Shown here in pieces: positions 33,378 through 42,767 of a DNA stretch of 43,147 nt. Within the stretch, counting starts at the first letter, position 1. Each line of letters starts with the position of its first letter. A program made the translations under genes and the position numbers. This stretch comes from an uncultured Verrucomicrobiales bacterium (lineage in GTDB: Bacteria > Verrucomicrobiota > Verrucomicrobiia > Limisphaerales > UBA1100): assembly GCA_913048135.1 (NCBI GenBank), contig CAJWVY010000005.1:1-43147 (forward strand), read 5' to 3'. The notes under the pieces are model-generated. The model saw nothing but the letters and a program-made list of their open reading frames with translations. It had not been told where the DNA came from and did not search any database.

Positions 33378-36300
33378 ATGATGAAGACTTTGTTTTCTGT
33401 ATTCAGCGTGCTCGTGGCCGCTTCGGTGATGGCCGCGGATTTGCAACCGCCCAAGAGCGTGGAGGTGAAGCCTGCCTCCAACGAGGGCGCCGTTGCCATG
33501 AAAGGCTTCGAGGTGGCGCCGGGGTTGAAGCTCAGTCTGGTGGCCGCCGAACCATTGCTGGCTAATCCGGTGGCGTTCGATATCGACGAGCAGGGCCGCT
33601 TTTATGTAGTGGAAAGTTTCCGCCTGCACAAGGGCGTGATGGATATCCGCGGTCACATGAACTGGCTGGACGAAGAGCTCGCCTCGCAAAGCACCGAGGA
33701 TATGCGCGCGATGTTTCGCCGCTACAAGGTGCCCGGTCTGACGGATTATTCCGATCGCGTCCGGCAATTGGTTGATCGCGATGGTGACGGCGTGATGGAT
33801 CACGCGACGGTGTTTGCCGATGGATTCAATGACGAGGTGGACGGCCTGGCCGCCGGCGTGCTCGCGCGCAATGGCAAGGTGTGGTTCACCAACATTCCCC
33901 ACTTGTGGCTTTTGGAGGATAAGAACGGTGACGGCAAGGCGGATACGAAACAAAGCTTGGCCAGCGGCTTTGGGGTGCGCGTCGGTTTTCTGGGGCACGA
34001 TCTGCATGGCCTTCGGCAGGGACCTGATGGCCGCATTTATTTCAGCATCGGCGACCGGGCGGCATCGGTCACCACGAAAGACGGGCGCAAATTGCACACG
34101 CCGGAGTACGGCACCATTTACCGCTGTGAACCCGATGGATCCGATCTGGAGTTGTACCACATCGGATTGCGCAATCCGCAGGAGTTGGCCTTTGACGCGC
34201 ACGGCAACCTGTTTACCGGCGACAACAATTCCGACGGCGGCGATCCCGCGCGCTGGGTCAACGCCGTGGAAGGCGGCGACAGCGGCTGGCGCATTGGCTG
34301 GCAGTTTCTTGAGGGAGCCCCGTGGACCACGCGCCGCGGCCCGTGGCTGGATGAGCGCATGTGTTTCCCCGACGGCAAAGCCGCCCATCGCATTCCGCCC
34401 GTAGCCAATATCGGCAATGGCCCATCGGGGCTGACCTATTATCCCGGCGTCGGCTTGGGCGATCAGTACGCCAATATGTTTTTCATGTGCGATTTCAAAG
34501 GCAGCCCCGCGCGCAGCGGCGTTCACACCATTCGCAACACGCCGGTGGGCGCGCACTTTAAGGTGGGGCAAACCGGTCGGCTGGTATGGAAGACGCTGGT
34601 GACCGATGTGGAGTTCGGCTTCGATGGGCACGCCTATATTTCTGACTGGGTCAACGGCTGGGCCATGACTGGCAAGGGCCGCATTTATCGTATCGCTAAT
34701 CCCAAGCAAACCTTGAGCAATGCGCCCTCGGTGCAGGAGCTGTTCCGCAAGGGCTTCGACAAGATCAACGCCAACGGCCTGCGCAATCTCCTGAGTCATC
34801 CGGATATGCGCGTGAGACAGGCCGCCCAATTCCAACTGGTGGCCAAAGCCGACACCAAATCGCTGGGAGGCATTGCCCGGCAAGGCAAAGGGCTGGCGCG
34901 GCTGCACGCGGTCTGGGGTCTCGGCCAACTGGCGCGCGACGGGCAAAATCAAGACGGCGCGCTGGTACCGCTGCTGAGTGATGCGGACGGCGAAGTGCAA
35001 ACGCAGGCGGCCAAGATGCTCGGTGAAGCCAAGTCCAAGGCCGCTGTGCCCGGCTTGATTAAGCTGCTCGGCAGCGACAACGCCCGCGCTCAGGCGCAGG
35101 CGGCGATTGCGCTCAGTAAAAATGGCGGCAACTACACGGACGCCGTGGTGGCCATGCTGCGGCGTAACGATGATAGTGACCCGATCGTGCGCCATGGCGG
35201 TATCATGGCGTTGCAGGCTTTGGGCAAGGCCTTGCCGGTGGTGCAATTGAGCCGGGACAAATCGGCGGCCGTGCGGTTGGCGACCTTGATCGCGTTGCGG
35301 CGTGAGGGCAATCCGGCCGTGACCACGTTCCTGGCCGACGCCCAACCGCACATCGTGCTGGAAGCCGCACGCGCGATTGCCGATGAACACATTGACGTGG
35401 CCATGCCGAAGCTGGCGAAGCTGGCGGCGCAGCCGAAGCTCGGCAAGTCCGTGATGCGTCGGGCGCTCAACGCCAATTATCGCCTCGGCCAAGCCGACGC
35501 CTTGGCGGCGGTGGCCGCGGAGGATCAACACGCGGATTTGGCCCGGGGAGAAGCCTTGAACCTGCTGGGCGCCTGGGCCAAGCCGTCCGGGCGCGACCGC
35601 ATCAGCGGTCTTTGGCGCCCGGTGGCGGATCGGGATAACAAGGGCGCTGCAGCGGCCTTGCGCGACAAGATCGATGGACTCCTCCGCAATGCCACCGGCG
35701 TGGTGCAAATGGAAGCCATCGGCGCGGCTCGTCGGTTGCGTCTGGAGGAAGCCGGTCCGGCGCTGTTGGCGATTGTGAAAAACAAACAGGGCGGCCGCGC
35801 GCGGACTGAGGCGCTGAAGGCGCTGGGCGAACTGGAGACAGATCAACTGGCCGAAGCGGTGGAGATTGCCAGTGCCTCACGGGACGGCCGTTTGCGGCAG
35901 GAAGCCACGCGGCTGGCGCCCAAGGTGAAGCCGGCCGATGCCATGGGGCGTTTGGTGAAGGTGCTGCAAACCGGCAGCATAGGCGAAAAGCAAAGCGCGA
36001 TTTTGGCCATGGGCGATCTGAAGGACGGTTCGGCGGACAAGGTGTTGGCCGGGCTGCTCGATGATCTGTTGGCCAAGAAGGTGTCCGCCCCGTTGCAGCT
36101 GGAAGTGCTGGAGGCGGCGGCGAAGCGGAAGGACAAAACAGTGGCGGCGAAGCTGGCGAAGTTTGAGGCCAGCCGGCCAACCCCGGCGGAGAATTTCTTC
36201 GCGCTGGAACCATATCTGGAAACGCTGGAAGGCGGCGATGTGGCCAAGGGGAAGAAATCCTTTTTCGAAAACGTGGCCATCAGCTGCGCGCGTTGCCATC

Positions 36301-36662
36301 AGGTGGGCAACCAGGGTGGTGAAGTGGGGCCGCGGCTCGACGGCATTGGCGCGAAGGTGGATCGCAAGCATCTGCTGGAATCCATCGTGAACCCCGGCGC
36401 GCAGATCGCTGAGGGATTTGATTTCTTTCTCGTGACACTCAAGAACGGCAAGGCCGTGGCGGGTATCACGCGTAAGGAAACCAAAACGGACATCACCCTG
36501 ATCTCACCGGAGGATGGGTTGGTGACGATCAAGAAGGTGGACATCAAGACGAAGCAAAAAGGCCCGAGCGGCATGCCGCCGGGATTACAGGCGGTGATTT
36601 CCAAACGCGAATTGCGCGACGTGATCGAGTATCTAGCGAGCCTGAAACAGGCACCAAAGTAG
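33378..36662 (+). CDS. Large exported PVC-type protein: propeller, HEAT repeats and C-terminal cytochrome c
   Basis: About 1094 aa from ATG 33378 (MMKTLFSVFSVLVAASVMAAD, signal peptide); the tracked start adds 20 residues. N-terminal sugar-dehydrogenase-type propeller: GRFYVVESFRLHKGVMDIRG, DRDGDGVMDHATVFADG, NIPHLWLLEDKNGDGKADTK, GPDGRIYFSIGDR, IGLRNPQELAFDAHGNLF. Residues about 480-930 form a long HEAT-repeat array (VQTQAAKMLGEAKSKAAVP and similar). The end has CARCHQVGNQGGEVGPRLDGI, one haem c site, followed by the Haem_bd-like region MPPGLQAVISKRELRDVIEYL. It is related to the 926-aa protein at 24050-26830 but longer. Probably periplasmic, feeding electrons from sugar oxidation. It follows the SSS gene after 285 nt. 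Confidence 0.88.
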   Translation: MMKTLFSVFSVLVAASVMAADLQPPKSVEVKPASNEGAVAMKGFEVAPGLKLSLVAAEPLLANPVAFDIDEQGRFYVVESFRLHKGVMDIRGHMNWLDEELASQSTEDMRAMFRRYKVPGLTDYSDRVRQLVDRDGDGVMDHATVFADGFNDEVDGLAAGVLARNGKVWFTNIPHLWLLEDKNGDGKADTKQSLASGFGVRVGFLGHDLHGLRQGPDGRIYFSIGDRAASVTTKDGRKLHTPEYGTIYRCEPDGSDLELYHIGLRNPQELAFDAHGNLFTGDNNSDGGDPARWVNAVEGGDSGWRIGWQFLEGAPWTTRRGPWLDERMCFPDGKAAHRIPPVANIGNGPSGLTYYPGVGLGDQYANMFFMCDFKGSPARSGVHTIRNTPVGAHFKVGQTGRLVWKTLVTDVEFGFDGHAYISDWVNGWAMTGKGRIYRIANPKQTLSNAPSVQELFRKGFDKINANGLRNLLSHPDMRVRQAAQFQLVAKADTKSLGGIARQGKGLARLHAVWGLGQLARDGQNQDGALVPLLSDADGEVQTQAAKMLGEAKSKAAVPGLIKLLGSDNARAQAQAAIALSKNGGNYTDAVVAMLRRNDDSDPIVRHGGIMALQALGKALPVVQLSRDKSAAVRLATLIALRREGNPAVTTFLADAQPHIVLEAARAIADEHIDVAMPKLAKLAAQPKLGKSVMRRALNANYRLGQADALAAVAAEDQHADLARGEALNLLGAWAKPSGRDRISGLWRPVADRDNKGAAAALRDKIDGLLRNATGVVQMEAIGAARRLRLEEAGPALLAIVKNKQGGRARTEALKALGELETDQLAEAVEIASASRDGRLRQEATRLAPKVKPADAMGRLVKVLQTGSIGEKQSAILAMGDLKDGSADKVLAGLLDDLLAKKVSAPLQLEVLEAAAKRKDKTVAAKLAKFEASRPTPAENFFALEPYLETLEGGDVAKGKKSFFENVAISCARCHQVGNQGGEVGPRLDGIGAKVDRKHLLESIVNPGAQIAEGFDFFLVTLKNGKAVAGITRKETKTDITLISPEDGLVTIKKVDIKTKQKGPSGMPPGLQAVISKRELRDVIEYLASLKQAPK

Positions 36663-36667
36663 GCGGC

Positions 36668-37222
36668 TTATTTCTCCGCCACGAGAAAGACGCGGCGGTT
36701 TTCCGCGTCGATCATGAAGACCTTGCCGAGAGGCGCCATCGGGAGCATGGGCAGAAACTGTTCGCCGACCAACTCGCTGACGCGCTCAGGCAACGTGCCC
36801 TTCTCCGCGAGCCACCGTTCGAGGGCTTCATTCAGCACTTCCAGATTATCGTTGGGATCGGTGCTGATCAGCTTGCGGGCAATGAGCTCGGCCTCGGATA
36901 ATTCCGACTGACCGGGAGCCGGCACACGGGGCGTGGGGGGCTGCACCACTTCCTCGGGTTGTTCGGGTTGGGACGGTTTCACCTCCGTTGGCGGCACCAC
37001 TTCCGGTTGAACCGGTTGATTGGGCGCTCCCCCTTCAGGCGTCGTGGGCGGCTCGGTGATGGGCTTGAGCGTTTGCGGGCCCGGATCGGCCTCCTCCACA
37101 TTAGACTGTTCGGGCTGTGTCGGTTGAGTCGGCTGGGTGCTGGGGGCTTGGGCAACCTTCTGAGGGCCTTGACCACAAGAAGCCAAGATGGCGGCAACCA
37201 TTGCTATACCCAGTTTTTTCAT
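36668..37222 (-). CDS. Proline-rich lipoprotein of unknown function
   Basis: A 184-aa protein with a lipoprotein signal (MKKLGIAMVAAILASC; lipobox ILASC, Cys16). Residues 20-105 are low-complexity Pro/Gln/Thr/Glu (PTQPTQPEQSN, PQPEQPEEVVQPPTP), a likely extended periplasmic spacer. The C-terminal 75 residues are folded: SEAELIARKLISTDP, LEVLNEALERWLAEKGTLPE, RVSEL, and PMAPLGKVFMIDAENRRVFL. That end pattern (P.aP.GK.f.iD....v.l) resembles periplasmic or pseudopilin-type C-terminal domains, but I do not recognise a family. It is convergent with the large PVC gene (5 nt apart) and divergent from holB. Confidence 0.75.
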   Translation of the reverse strand: MKKLGIAMVAAILASCGQGPQKVAQAPSTQPTQPTQPEQSNVEEADPGPQTLKPITEPPTTPEGGAPNQPVQPEVVPPTEVKPSQPEQPEEVVQPPTPRVPAPGQSELSEAELIARKLISTDPNDNLEVLNEALERWLAEKGTLPERVSELVGEQFLPMLPMAPLGKVFMIDAENRRVFLVAEK

Positions 37223-37425
37223 TAGACAACAGACAGGCCGAAGCCAATCTCACTGTACACCATCACGGCTGAAAGTCAATCTACAGACCCCAGCCAGTTC
37301 GATTAGACGACATTTTGGACCGGAATGCGCCTCCGTGAAGGGCAATTTGTTCAAGGTTATTCCAACCTTTTTCACAATCCAGAACTCCGCTGGACGAGGC
37401 GGGTTTTGCCTTTTAGGCTGTTGCC

Positions 37426-38484
37426 GTGCCGCTGGCCGACTTTCATGCCCAACAGGACGTGGTCACCCTGCTCCAACGTAGTCTGGAGCGTGGGCGCTTA
37501 GGCCACGCTTATCTCTTTACCGGTCATGATCTTGCCGAGCTGGAATCTGTGGGCTTAGCCCTCGCGCAGACCCTGAACTGCGCGCAGCCTCCGCAGTCCG
37601 CGCCGGATGGGACGCCGATGGATTCCTGCGGCACCTGCGTGAGCTGCCAAAAGATCATGTCCGCCAGTCATCCGGATGTGATGGTGGTGAAGCCGGAATC
37701 CAAACTACGCCAGATCAAGATCGGGCAGATTGTGCGCCGGCCCAGCAGTCCGCCGCGGGTCTTGCATGATCTGATCAACAACAAGCCTGTGGAAGGCGGC
37801 TACAAGGTGGCCCTGTTGGTTGCCGCTGATAGGCTCAATGAAGACGCCGCCAACTCTTTGCTCAAGACGCTGGAGGAACCGCCGGCGCGCACGGTGTTCG
37901 TGCTGCTGTCCACCGAGCCGGGACGTTTACTGGACACCATTCGCTCACGGTGTCTGCGTTTGAACTTTGCCGGCGACGGCCAGCGCGCCTTTGGTGAGGA
38001 CGAACTGGCGTGGCTGCGCGAATTCGCAGCTATGGCCGCCCAGGGCGATAAGGATTTGTTTGGCCGGTACCGTCTGCTCGATACCTTGATGGTGCGCCTC
38101 AAGGCGCTCGAAGCCACCATCGATGAGGAAGTGGAGGCGGCCTCTCCGTTGAGCCAGCACGAGGAGATTCCGCCTGAGTTGCGTGATCAATGGGAGGAGG
38201 AAAGCAAGGCGGCCGTCATGGCCGAGTACCGACATCGGCGGGCAGGGTTCTTGACAGCATTGCAGGGTTGGCTGCGGGATGTATGGCTGCACGCGCGCGG
38301 CCTAGGGGCGGAGCGCGCGCGCTTTCCGGATTTGGCCGACAGCGCTGCTTCGGTGGGCGGTCGGATTACGGCGCGCGACGCCGAAGCCAATCTTCGGTTG
38401 GTGGAACAAACCCAGCGCACACTGCACACCAATGTCGGCGAATTATTGGTGCTGGAGATGGGCCTGTTGAAATTGAAGTTGTGA
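37426..38484 (+). CDS. holB: DNA polymerase III delta' subunit
   Basis: Clamp-loader subunit of the replicase. A 352-aa protein with a GTG start (GTGCCGCTGGCCGAC). It contains [20 protein letters not shown], where the P-loop lacks the GK pair, as expected for delta', which does not hydrolyse ATP. A zinc-module [20 protein letters not shown] follows, with its CxxCxxC cysteines. [20 protein letters not shown] followed by [16 protein letters not shown] is the Walker B-like strand and the IRSRCLRL sensor 1 SRC follows. An insertion of about 30 residues ([18 protein letters not shown]) in the C-terminal domain is not typical. It is followed 31 nt later by aroQ. Confidence 0.88.
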   Translation: MPLADFHAQQDVVTLLQRSLERGRLGHAYLFTGHDLAELESVGLALAQTLNCAQPPQSAPDGTPMDSCGTCVSCQKIMSASHPDVMVVKPESKLRQIKIGQIVRRPSSPPRVLHDLINNKPVEGGYKVALLVAADRLNEDAANSLLKTLEEPPARTVFVLLSTEPGRLLDTIRSRCLRLNFAGDGQRAFGEDELAWLREFAAMAAQGDKDLFGRYRLLDTLMVRLKALEATIDEEVEAASPLSQHEEIPPELRDQWEEESKAAVMAEYRHRRAGFLTALQGWLRDVWLHARGLGAERARFPDLADSAASVGGRITARDAEANLRLVEQTQRTLHTNVGELLVLEMGLLKLKL

Positions 38485-38515
38485 GGCGCGCGCCCACCCG
38501 TTAGCTTCGTGCCCG

Positions 38516-38941
38516 ATGAAGATTCTCTTCCTCAACGGCCCCAACCTCAATCTGCTGGGGCAACGGCAGCCGGAGATTTACGGCACCACGACGTTGGCCG
38601 ACATCGAAGACGCCGTGCGTGAACAGGCCGAGGGCCGCGCGGACATTGAGTTTCGCCAAAGCAACGACGAAGGCGCGTTGGTGACGTGGATTCAGGACGC
38701 TTTGGGGCAGGCCGATGTGGTGGTGATCAATGCCGCCGGCTACACCCACACCAGCGTGGCGCTGCGCGATGCCATCGCCGCCACCGAGGTGCCGGTCGTG
38801 GAAATCCATCTCTCCAACATCCATGCCCGTGAAGAATTCCGCCATAACTCGCTGATCGCCCCGGTGTGTCAGGGGCAAATTTGCGGATTCGGCCCCACTT
38901 CCTACATTCTGGGATTAGAGGCCGCATTATCGATAAAGTAA
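38516..38941 (+). CDS. aroQ: Type II 3-dehydroquinate dehydratase
   Basis: Dehydrates 3-dehydroquinate to 3-dehydroshikimate, step three of the shikimate pathway. A 141-aa type II enzyme, normal for the dodecameric family. Visible motifs are [22 protein letters not shown] (Asn and Arg/Tyr active-site segment), [36 protein letters not shown] and [20 protein letters not shown] with the catalytic His, followed by [14 protein letters not shown]. It complements AroB at 12984-14069. It is followed by accB-accC, a neighbour set often seen in bacteria; 196 bases with inverted repeats lie between. Confidence 0.96.
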   Translation: MKILFLNGPNLNLLGQRQPEIYGTTTLADIEDAVREQAEGRADIEFRQSNDEGALVTWIQDALGQADVVVINAAGYTHTSVALRDAIAATEVPVVEIHLSNIHAREEFRHNSLIAPVCQGQICGFGPTSYILGLEAALSIK

Positions 38942-38984
38942 TGCGATTGTGCGCGGTTTTTCTGGGGTGTTTTGATCTTAAACC

Positions 38985-39005
38985 GAGGATGAGTGGATAA
39001 TCCTC
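38985..39005 (+). repeat. Small hairpin after aroQ
   Basis: GAGGAT (38985-38990) and ATCCTC (39000-39005) form a 6-bp stem with a 9-nt loop. A second weak pair, CGGTTT (38954) and AAACCG (38980), lies just upstream and overlaps it by one base. It could end aroQ transcription or stabilise the mRNA, but no U-run follows. Low confidence for any function. Confidence 0.35.
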
Positions 39006-39044
39006 ACTTGACGATTTCGCTAATTTGCCCACCCTTGCCCGTGT

Positions 39045-39058
39045 TGTTCACGTGAACA
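39045..39058. promoter_or_regulatory. 14-bp perfect palindrome upstream of accB
   Basis: TGTTCACGTGAACA is a perfect dyad about 80 bases before accB. A perfect 14-bp palindrome is the form of an operator for a dimeric regulator. No regulator gene is adjacent, and the promoter hexamers around it are unclear (TTGACG at 39008 lacks a good -10). A role in controlling acc transcription is inferred only. Confidence 0.45.
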
Positions 39059-39137
39059 CCGCCTGTCTCAACCAAAACAATTGCGGTTGCCATCGCCGGT
39101 CGATGTCGGCAACGGCGTGCCGCTGATCCCACTTTCC

Positions 39138-39644
39138 ATGGACCTCAAAGACATTAAAGTCATTGTCGACCTTATGAAGAAGAACGCCGTCTCGGAATTC
39201 GAGATGGAAGAAGGCGACTTCAAGATCAAGCTCAAGCGCGATTCCGGCAAACCCCGCAAGGGCGAAACCGTGGTGGTGCAGGAAGCGGCCCCCATGATCC
39301 TACCGGCGGCCGCAGCGGCTCCGGTCGCGGCGCCCGTGGCGACAGCCGCTCCGGCTCCTGCGACCCCGGCGGCCGCAGCCCCAGCCCCAGCCCCAGTAGC
39401 GGAAGGGCCGGAGGTGAAGTCGCCGATGATTGGGACGTTTTATCGGAAGCCCTCGCCGGATGCCGATTCGTATGTGGAGGTCGGCTCGGTGGTGGAGCCG
39501 GACACCGTGGTGTGCATCATCGAGGCGATGAAGGTGATGAACGAAATCAAGGCCGAGGTCAAAGGCACCATTGCCGAGGTGCTGGTGGAGGATGGCAAGC
39601 CGGTCGAATACGGCCAGGCGCTCTTCCGGATCGAACCGAACTAA
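39138..39644 (+). CDS. accB: Acetyl-CoA carboxylase biotin carboxyl carrier protein
   Basis: Carries the biotin-CO2 group between biotin carboxylase and carboxyltransferase in malonyl-CoA formation. ATG 39138 ([16 protein letters not shown]) gives 168 aa; the tracked start adds 19 non-family residues. Domains: N-terminal alpha/beta segment ([20 protein letters not shown]), an Ala/Pro-rich flexible linker (about residues 55-90), and the biotinyl domain from [20 protein letters not shown]. The biotinylation motif is EAMKVMNEI, with the biotin Lys; most AccB have EAMKLMNEI. accC follows 21 nt later. Confidence 0.95.
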   Translation: MDLKDIKVIVDLMKKNAVSEFEMEEGDFKIKLKRDSGKPRKGETVVVQEAAPMILPAAAAAPVAAPVATAAPAPATPAAAAPAPAPVAEGPEVKSPMIGTFYRKPSPDADSYVEVGSVVEPDTVVCIIEAMKVMNEIKAEVKGTIAEVLVEDGKPVEYGQALFRIEPN

Positions 39645-39665
39645 CCGCAGCTGCCCGCGCTTTTC

Positions 39666-41042
39666 ATGTTTGAGAAAATTCTTGTAGCCAATCGTGGTGA
39701 AATTGCCGTCCGCATTATACGCGCCTGTCGCGAGCTGGATATTCGGACCGTCGCCGTGTATTCGGAAGCCGATGCAAACTCTATGCACGTGCAGATGGCC
39801 GATGAAGCCATCTGCATTGGCCCCAGTCCGAGTAATGAAAGTTACCTGAAACGCGACCGCATCATCGGTGCCGCGGAGATTGCCGATGTGGATGCCATTC
39901 ATCCCGGCTATGGGTTTCTCTCGGAGGATGCCCGTTTTGCCGAGGTATGTGAGAGCTGCAATATCGCCTTTATCGGCCCGGGCGCTCAGGTGATGAACAC
40001 CTTTGGCGATAAGCAAACCAGCCGCGAGCTTGCCACACGAGCCAATGTGGCCGTGCCACCGGGGTCCGATGGCATGGTGGAGGATGAGGATACTGCCCGC
40101 CGAGTGGCCAAGGAGATTGGTTACCCCGTGATGATCAAGGCGGTGGCCGGTGGTGGCGGGCGCGGCATGCGCGTAGCGCATAATGATGTGTCCCTGCTAA
40201 AGGGCTTTCACACCGCGCGCACGGAGGCGGAGAAAGCCTTCGGCAATGGCGGGGTGTACATCGAGAAATTCATCGAGAACCCGCGCCATATTGAGTACCA
40301 GATTTTGGGCGACACCAAAGGCAACATCATTCATCTCGGCGAACGCGATTGCTCCATCCAGCGCCGCAATCAAAAGTTGATTGAGGAAACGCCTTCGCCC
40401 TTGATGGCTGAGATGCCGGATCTACGGCAGGAGATGGGGGAGGCCGCCCTGCGTATTGCGCATGAGTCCGGCTACGTGAATGCGGGAACGGTGGAGTTCG
40501 TGGCCGATGACAAGGGCAACTATTATTTCCTCGAGGTCAACAAACGCATCCAGGTCGAACACCCAATCACCGAGGAGGTGACCGGCGTGGATCTGGTGAA
40601 GGCCCAGATCGCCGTGGCCATGGGCGAGCCCCTGCGTATTTCGCAGGAGGAAGTCACCTTCACCGGCCACGCCATCGAGTGCCGCATTAATGCGGAGAAT
40701 CCCTATGCCGATTTTGCGCCGTCTCCCGGCCGTGTGGAAATGTATTACGCGCCTGGTGGCAAGGGCGTGCGGTTGGACAGCCACGTGTACGCCGGCTACA
40801 CCGTGCCTCCGCATTATGATTCCATGGTGGCCAAACTGATCACCGTGGGCAAAGACCGCCGCGAAGCCATCGCTCGCATGAGCCGGGCGCTCAGCGAATA
40901 CATGATCACCGGTATCAAGACCACGATCCCCTTCGAGCTGGCTATTATGCGCGATCCCAATTTCCGGCGCGGCGTGTATGCCACCAACTTCATCGAGAAC
41001 ATGCTCGCCAACCGGCGCGAGTTGATCGAGCGGGATGCCTAA
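39666..41042 (+). CDS. accC: Acetyl-CoA carboxylase biotin carboxylase subunit
   Basis: ATP-grasp enzyme that carboxylates biotin on AccB. At 458 aa it has the usual length. Visible: [55 protein letters not shown] (ATP-binding glycine loop), [39 protein letters not shown] (active-site RIQVEH; most enzymes have EMNTR here) and a C-terminal domain with [11 protein letters not shown] and YDSMVAKLI. It forms an operon with accB, and thiE begins 3 nt after its stop. The carboxyltransferase genes accA/accD are not in the window. Confidence 0.97.
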   Translation: MFEKILVANRGEIAVRIIRACRELDIRTVAVYSEADANSMHVQMADEAICIGPSPSNESYLKRDRIIGAAEIADVDAIHPGYGFLSEDARFAEVCESCNIAFIGPGAQVMNTFGDKQTSRELATRANVAVPPGSDGMVEDEDTARRVAKEIGYPVMIKAVAGGGGRGMRVAHNDVSLLKGFHTARTEAEKAFGNGGVYIEKFIENPRHIEYQILGDTKGNIIHLGERDCSIQRRNQKLIEETPSPLMAEMPDLRQEMGEAALRIAHESGYVNAGTVEFVADDKGNYYFLEVNKRIQVEHPITEEVTGVDLVKAQIAVAMGEPLRISQEEVTFTGHAIECRINAENPYADFAPSPGRVEMYYAPGGKGVRLDSHVYAGYTVPPHYDSMVAKLITVGKDRREAIARMSRALSEYMITGIKTTIPFELAIMRDPNFRRGVYATNFIENMLANRRELIERDA

Positions 41043-41045
41043 CCC

Positions 41046-41696
41046 GTGAAGCCCCTCGCCGACTGCCGCCTTTACGCGTTTGTCGACAGCGCCTATCTGC
41101 ACGGGCGCGAACCCGCTGAGCTCGCGCAACAACTGTGCGAAGGTGGCGCGGATATCCTGCAGCTGCGCGCCAAGGATTGGACCGAGCCGGAAATCCGCGA
41201 AGCCGCCGAGGCGATTCTGCCCATCACCCGCGCCGCCGAAGTGCCGCTGGTCATCAATGACCACTGGGCCCTCGCCAGTAAGCTGGGCGCGGAGTTTTGT
41301 CATCTCGGCCAGGAGGATTTCTTTGAGCCGGAAGATGACCCCACGCCGGAGCTGGCTTTTCCCGGGCCGCAACTCGGCCTTAGCTCCCATGCGCCCGAAC
41401 AGGCTGAGGCGGCGCTGGCGGAGGATGCCGATTACATCGCCGTGGGGCCCGTTTTCCCCACGCCCACCAAGCCCGGCCGCGCGGGTGTGACGCTCGAGTA
41501 CGTACGCTGGGCCGCCGAGCATCTGCGGGATTGCCCGTGGTTCGCCATCGGCGGCATCACGCTTGAGAATGTTGATGAAGTTCTCGCCGCCGGTGCCCGC
41601 CGCATTTGCGTGGTTTCGGCCATCCTCAATGCCCCCGACGTCGCTCACGCTTGCCAACAATTTCAAGAGCGCCTAGCCTCCGTGCCTTTGGATTAA
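41046..41696 (+). CDS. thiE: Thiamine phosphate synthase-like protein
   Basis: A 216-aa (beta/alpha)8 protein starting at GTG 41046, three bases after accC. ThiE joins HMP-PP and thiazole phosphate to give thiamine phosphate. Visible: ADILQLRAKDWTEPEIREAA (RxK), VPLVINDHWALASKLGA, FCHLGQEDF, LGLSSHAPEQAEAALAED, DYIAVGPVFPTPTKPGRAGV and FAIGGITLENVDEVLAAGAR, with the phosphate-binding AIGGI. The set is typical of ThiE, but TenI-type isomerases share the fold, so an assay or wider context would settle it. Confidence 0.85.
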   Translation: MKPLADCRLYAFVDSAYLHGREPAELAQQLCEGGADILQLRAKDWTEPEIREAAEAILPITRAAEVPLVINDHWALASKLGAEFCHLGQEDFFEPEDDPTPELAFPGPQLGLSSHAPEQAEAALAEDADYIAVGPVFPTPTKPGRAGVTLEYVRWAAEHLRDCPWFAIGGITLENVDEVLAAGARRICVVSAILNAPDVAHACQQFQERLASVPLD

Positions 41697-41717
41697 GGAG
41701 AACACCCCAAACAATTT

Positions 41718-42617
41718 ATGAGCCTCTTAGTAGTCGGCACCACCGCCCTCGATTCCATCAAAACCCCTTACGCGGAAAACCCACGCCTCTTGGGCGGTTC
41801 CGCCAGTCATGCGGCCGTGGCGGCCAGCTTCTTTGCCCCGACCCATCTGGTCGGCGCCGTGGGCGAAGATTTCCCGCGCAAATACCTGAACCTGTACCGT
41901 CGGCACGGCCTTTGCCTTGAAGGCCTCGATCAGTTGCCCGGCCAAACCTTTCACTGGTCCGGCGAGTATGAAGTGAACATGAACAACCGTCGCACGCTCG
42001 ATACCGTGCTCGGCGTGATCGAAAACTACAGCCCCACCTTGCCCGCCGCCTACACGCGGCTGCCCTACGTGTTGCTCGCCAACATCGCCCCCGATCTGCA
42101 GGGCCATGTGCTCGATCAAATGAAGCGACCGAAATTCATCGTGGCCGACACCATGGATCTCTGGCTCAACATCGCTCGGCCTGCCGTCCTAAAATTATTG
42201 AAGCGCATCGACTGCCTTGTCCTCAACGACAGCGAAGCGGCGCAGCTGGTTGAGGAAGACAACGTCGTCGCCGCCTTACCGCGCATCCACAAGCTCGGTC
42301 CCAAATATGTGATCGTGAAAAAAGGCGAACATGGCGCCATTCTCTCCGGCCCGAAAGGCCTGTTTGTGGCGCCCGCTTACCCGCTAAAGAAAGTCGTGGA
42401 CCCCACCGGGGCCGGTGACAGCTTTGTCGGCGGCCTCATGGGCTATCTTGCCAGTCAGAAAGGGAGCCTTGATAAAAACCTGCGCGCCGCCATCATTCAC
42501 GGCACCGTCACCGCCAGCTACTGCTGCGAAGATTTTGGCCTCAAGAAAACCACCAAGGTTAAGAAAACGGATATTTCCAAGCGCGTGCGTGAATTGACCA
42601 AAATGGTCAGCTGGTAA
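41718..42617 (+). CDS. PfkB-family carbohydrate/nucleoside kinase
   Basis: A 299-aa cytosolic kinase with a clear ribosome site AAGGAGA 17 bases upstream of the ATG. Visible: MSLLVVGTTALDSI, the glycine strip LLGGSASHAAVAASFFAPTH followed by LVGAVGEDFP, YVIVKKGEHGAILSG and the ATP/active-site loop VDPTGAGDSFVGGLMGYL with the catalytic Asp. PfkB members phosphorylate sugars, ribose, adenosine or related molecules; the substrate cannot be told from the sequence. A GEYEVNMNNRRTLDT segment with aromatic and Asn residues is probably the lid. It follows thiE after 21 nt and precedes the tRNA gene. Confidence 0.85.
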   Translation: MSLLVVGTTALDSIKTPYAENPRLLGGSASHAAVAASFFAPTHLVGAVGEDFPRKYLNLYRRHGLCLEGLDQLPGQTFHWSGEYEVNMNNRRTLDTVLGVIENYSPTLPAAYTRLPYVLLANIAPDLQGHVLDQMKRPKFIVADTMDLWLNIARPAVLKLLKRIDCLVLNDSEAAQLVEEDNVVAALPRIHKLGPKYVIVKKGEHGAILSGPKGLFVAPAYPLKKVVDPTGAGDSFVGGLMGYLASQKGSLDKNLRAAIIHGTVTASYCCEDFGLKKTTKVKKTDISKRVRELTKMVSW

Positions 42618-42664
42618 ACAGTTGCCTTCGGTCATACCCTTTGCCAGAATAGCCACCTTCAAAC

Positions 42665-42738
42665 GCGGGTGTCGTACAATGGTAGTACGTGAGCTTCCCA
42701 AGCTTGAGACGTGGGTTCGATTCCCATCACCCGCTCCA
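42665..42738 (+). tRNA. tRNA-Gly(CCC)
   Basis: Acceptor arm GCGGGTG pairs with CACCCGC. The D arm is GTAC-AATGGTA-GTAC, and the anticodon arm TGAGC-TTCCCAA-GCTTG gives anticodon CCC (glycine, GGG codons). The T arm is GTGGG-TTCGATT-CCCAT, discriminator T, and CCA is encoded. The anticodon stem has two wobble pairs. All arms fit a class I tRNA. Confidence 0.93.
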
Positions 42739-42767
42739 CCTTCAAGCGCACTAAGTGCGGCGATGCT

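Noticed and set aside
33375-35846. 823-aa minus-strand ORF across the large PVC gene
   Set aside because: It mirrors the strong coding frame of the exported PVC protein and has no domain; long antisense frames are expected in GC-rich DNA.
37426-38484. Missing Walker A lysine in HolB as a defect
   Set aside because: Delta' subunits commonly have a degenerate P-loop, so this is expected.
39008-39036. TTGACG as a -35 for accB
   Set aside because: No acceptable -10 hexamer lies 16-18 bases downstream (ACCCTT), so I do not list a promoter.
40422-41666. 414-aa minus-strand ORF over accC/thiE
   Set aside because: Both genes on the plus strand are certain by motif; the opposite frame shows no family.
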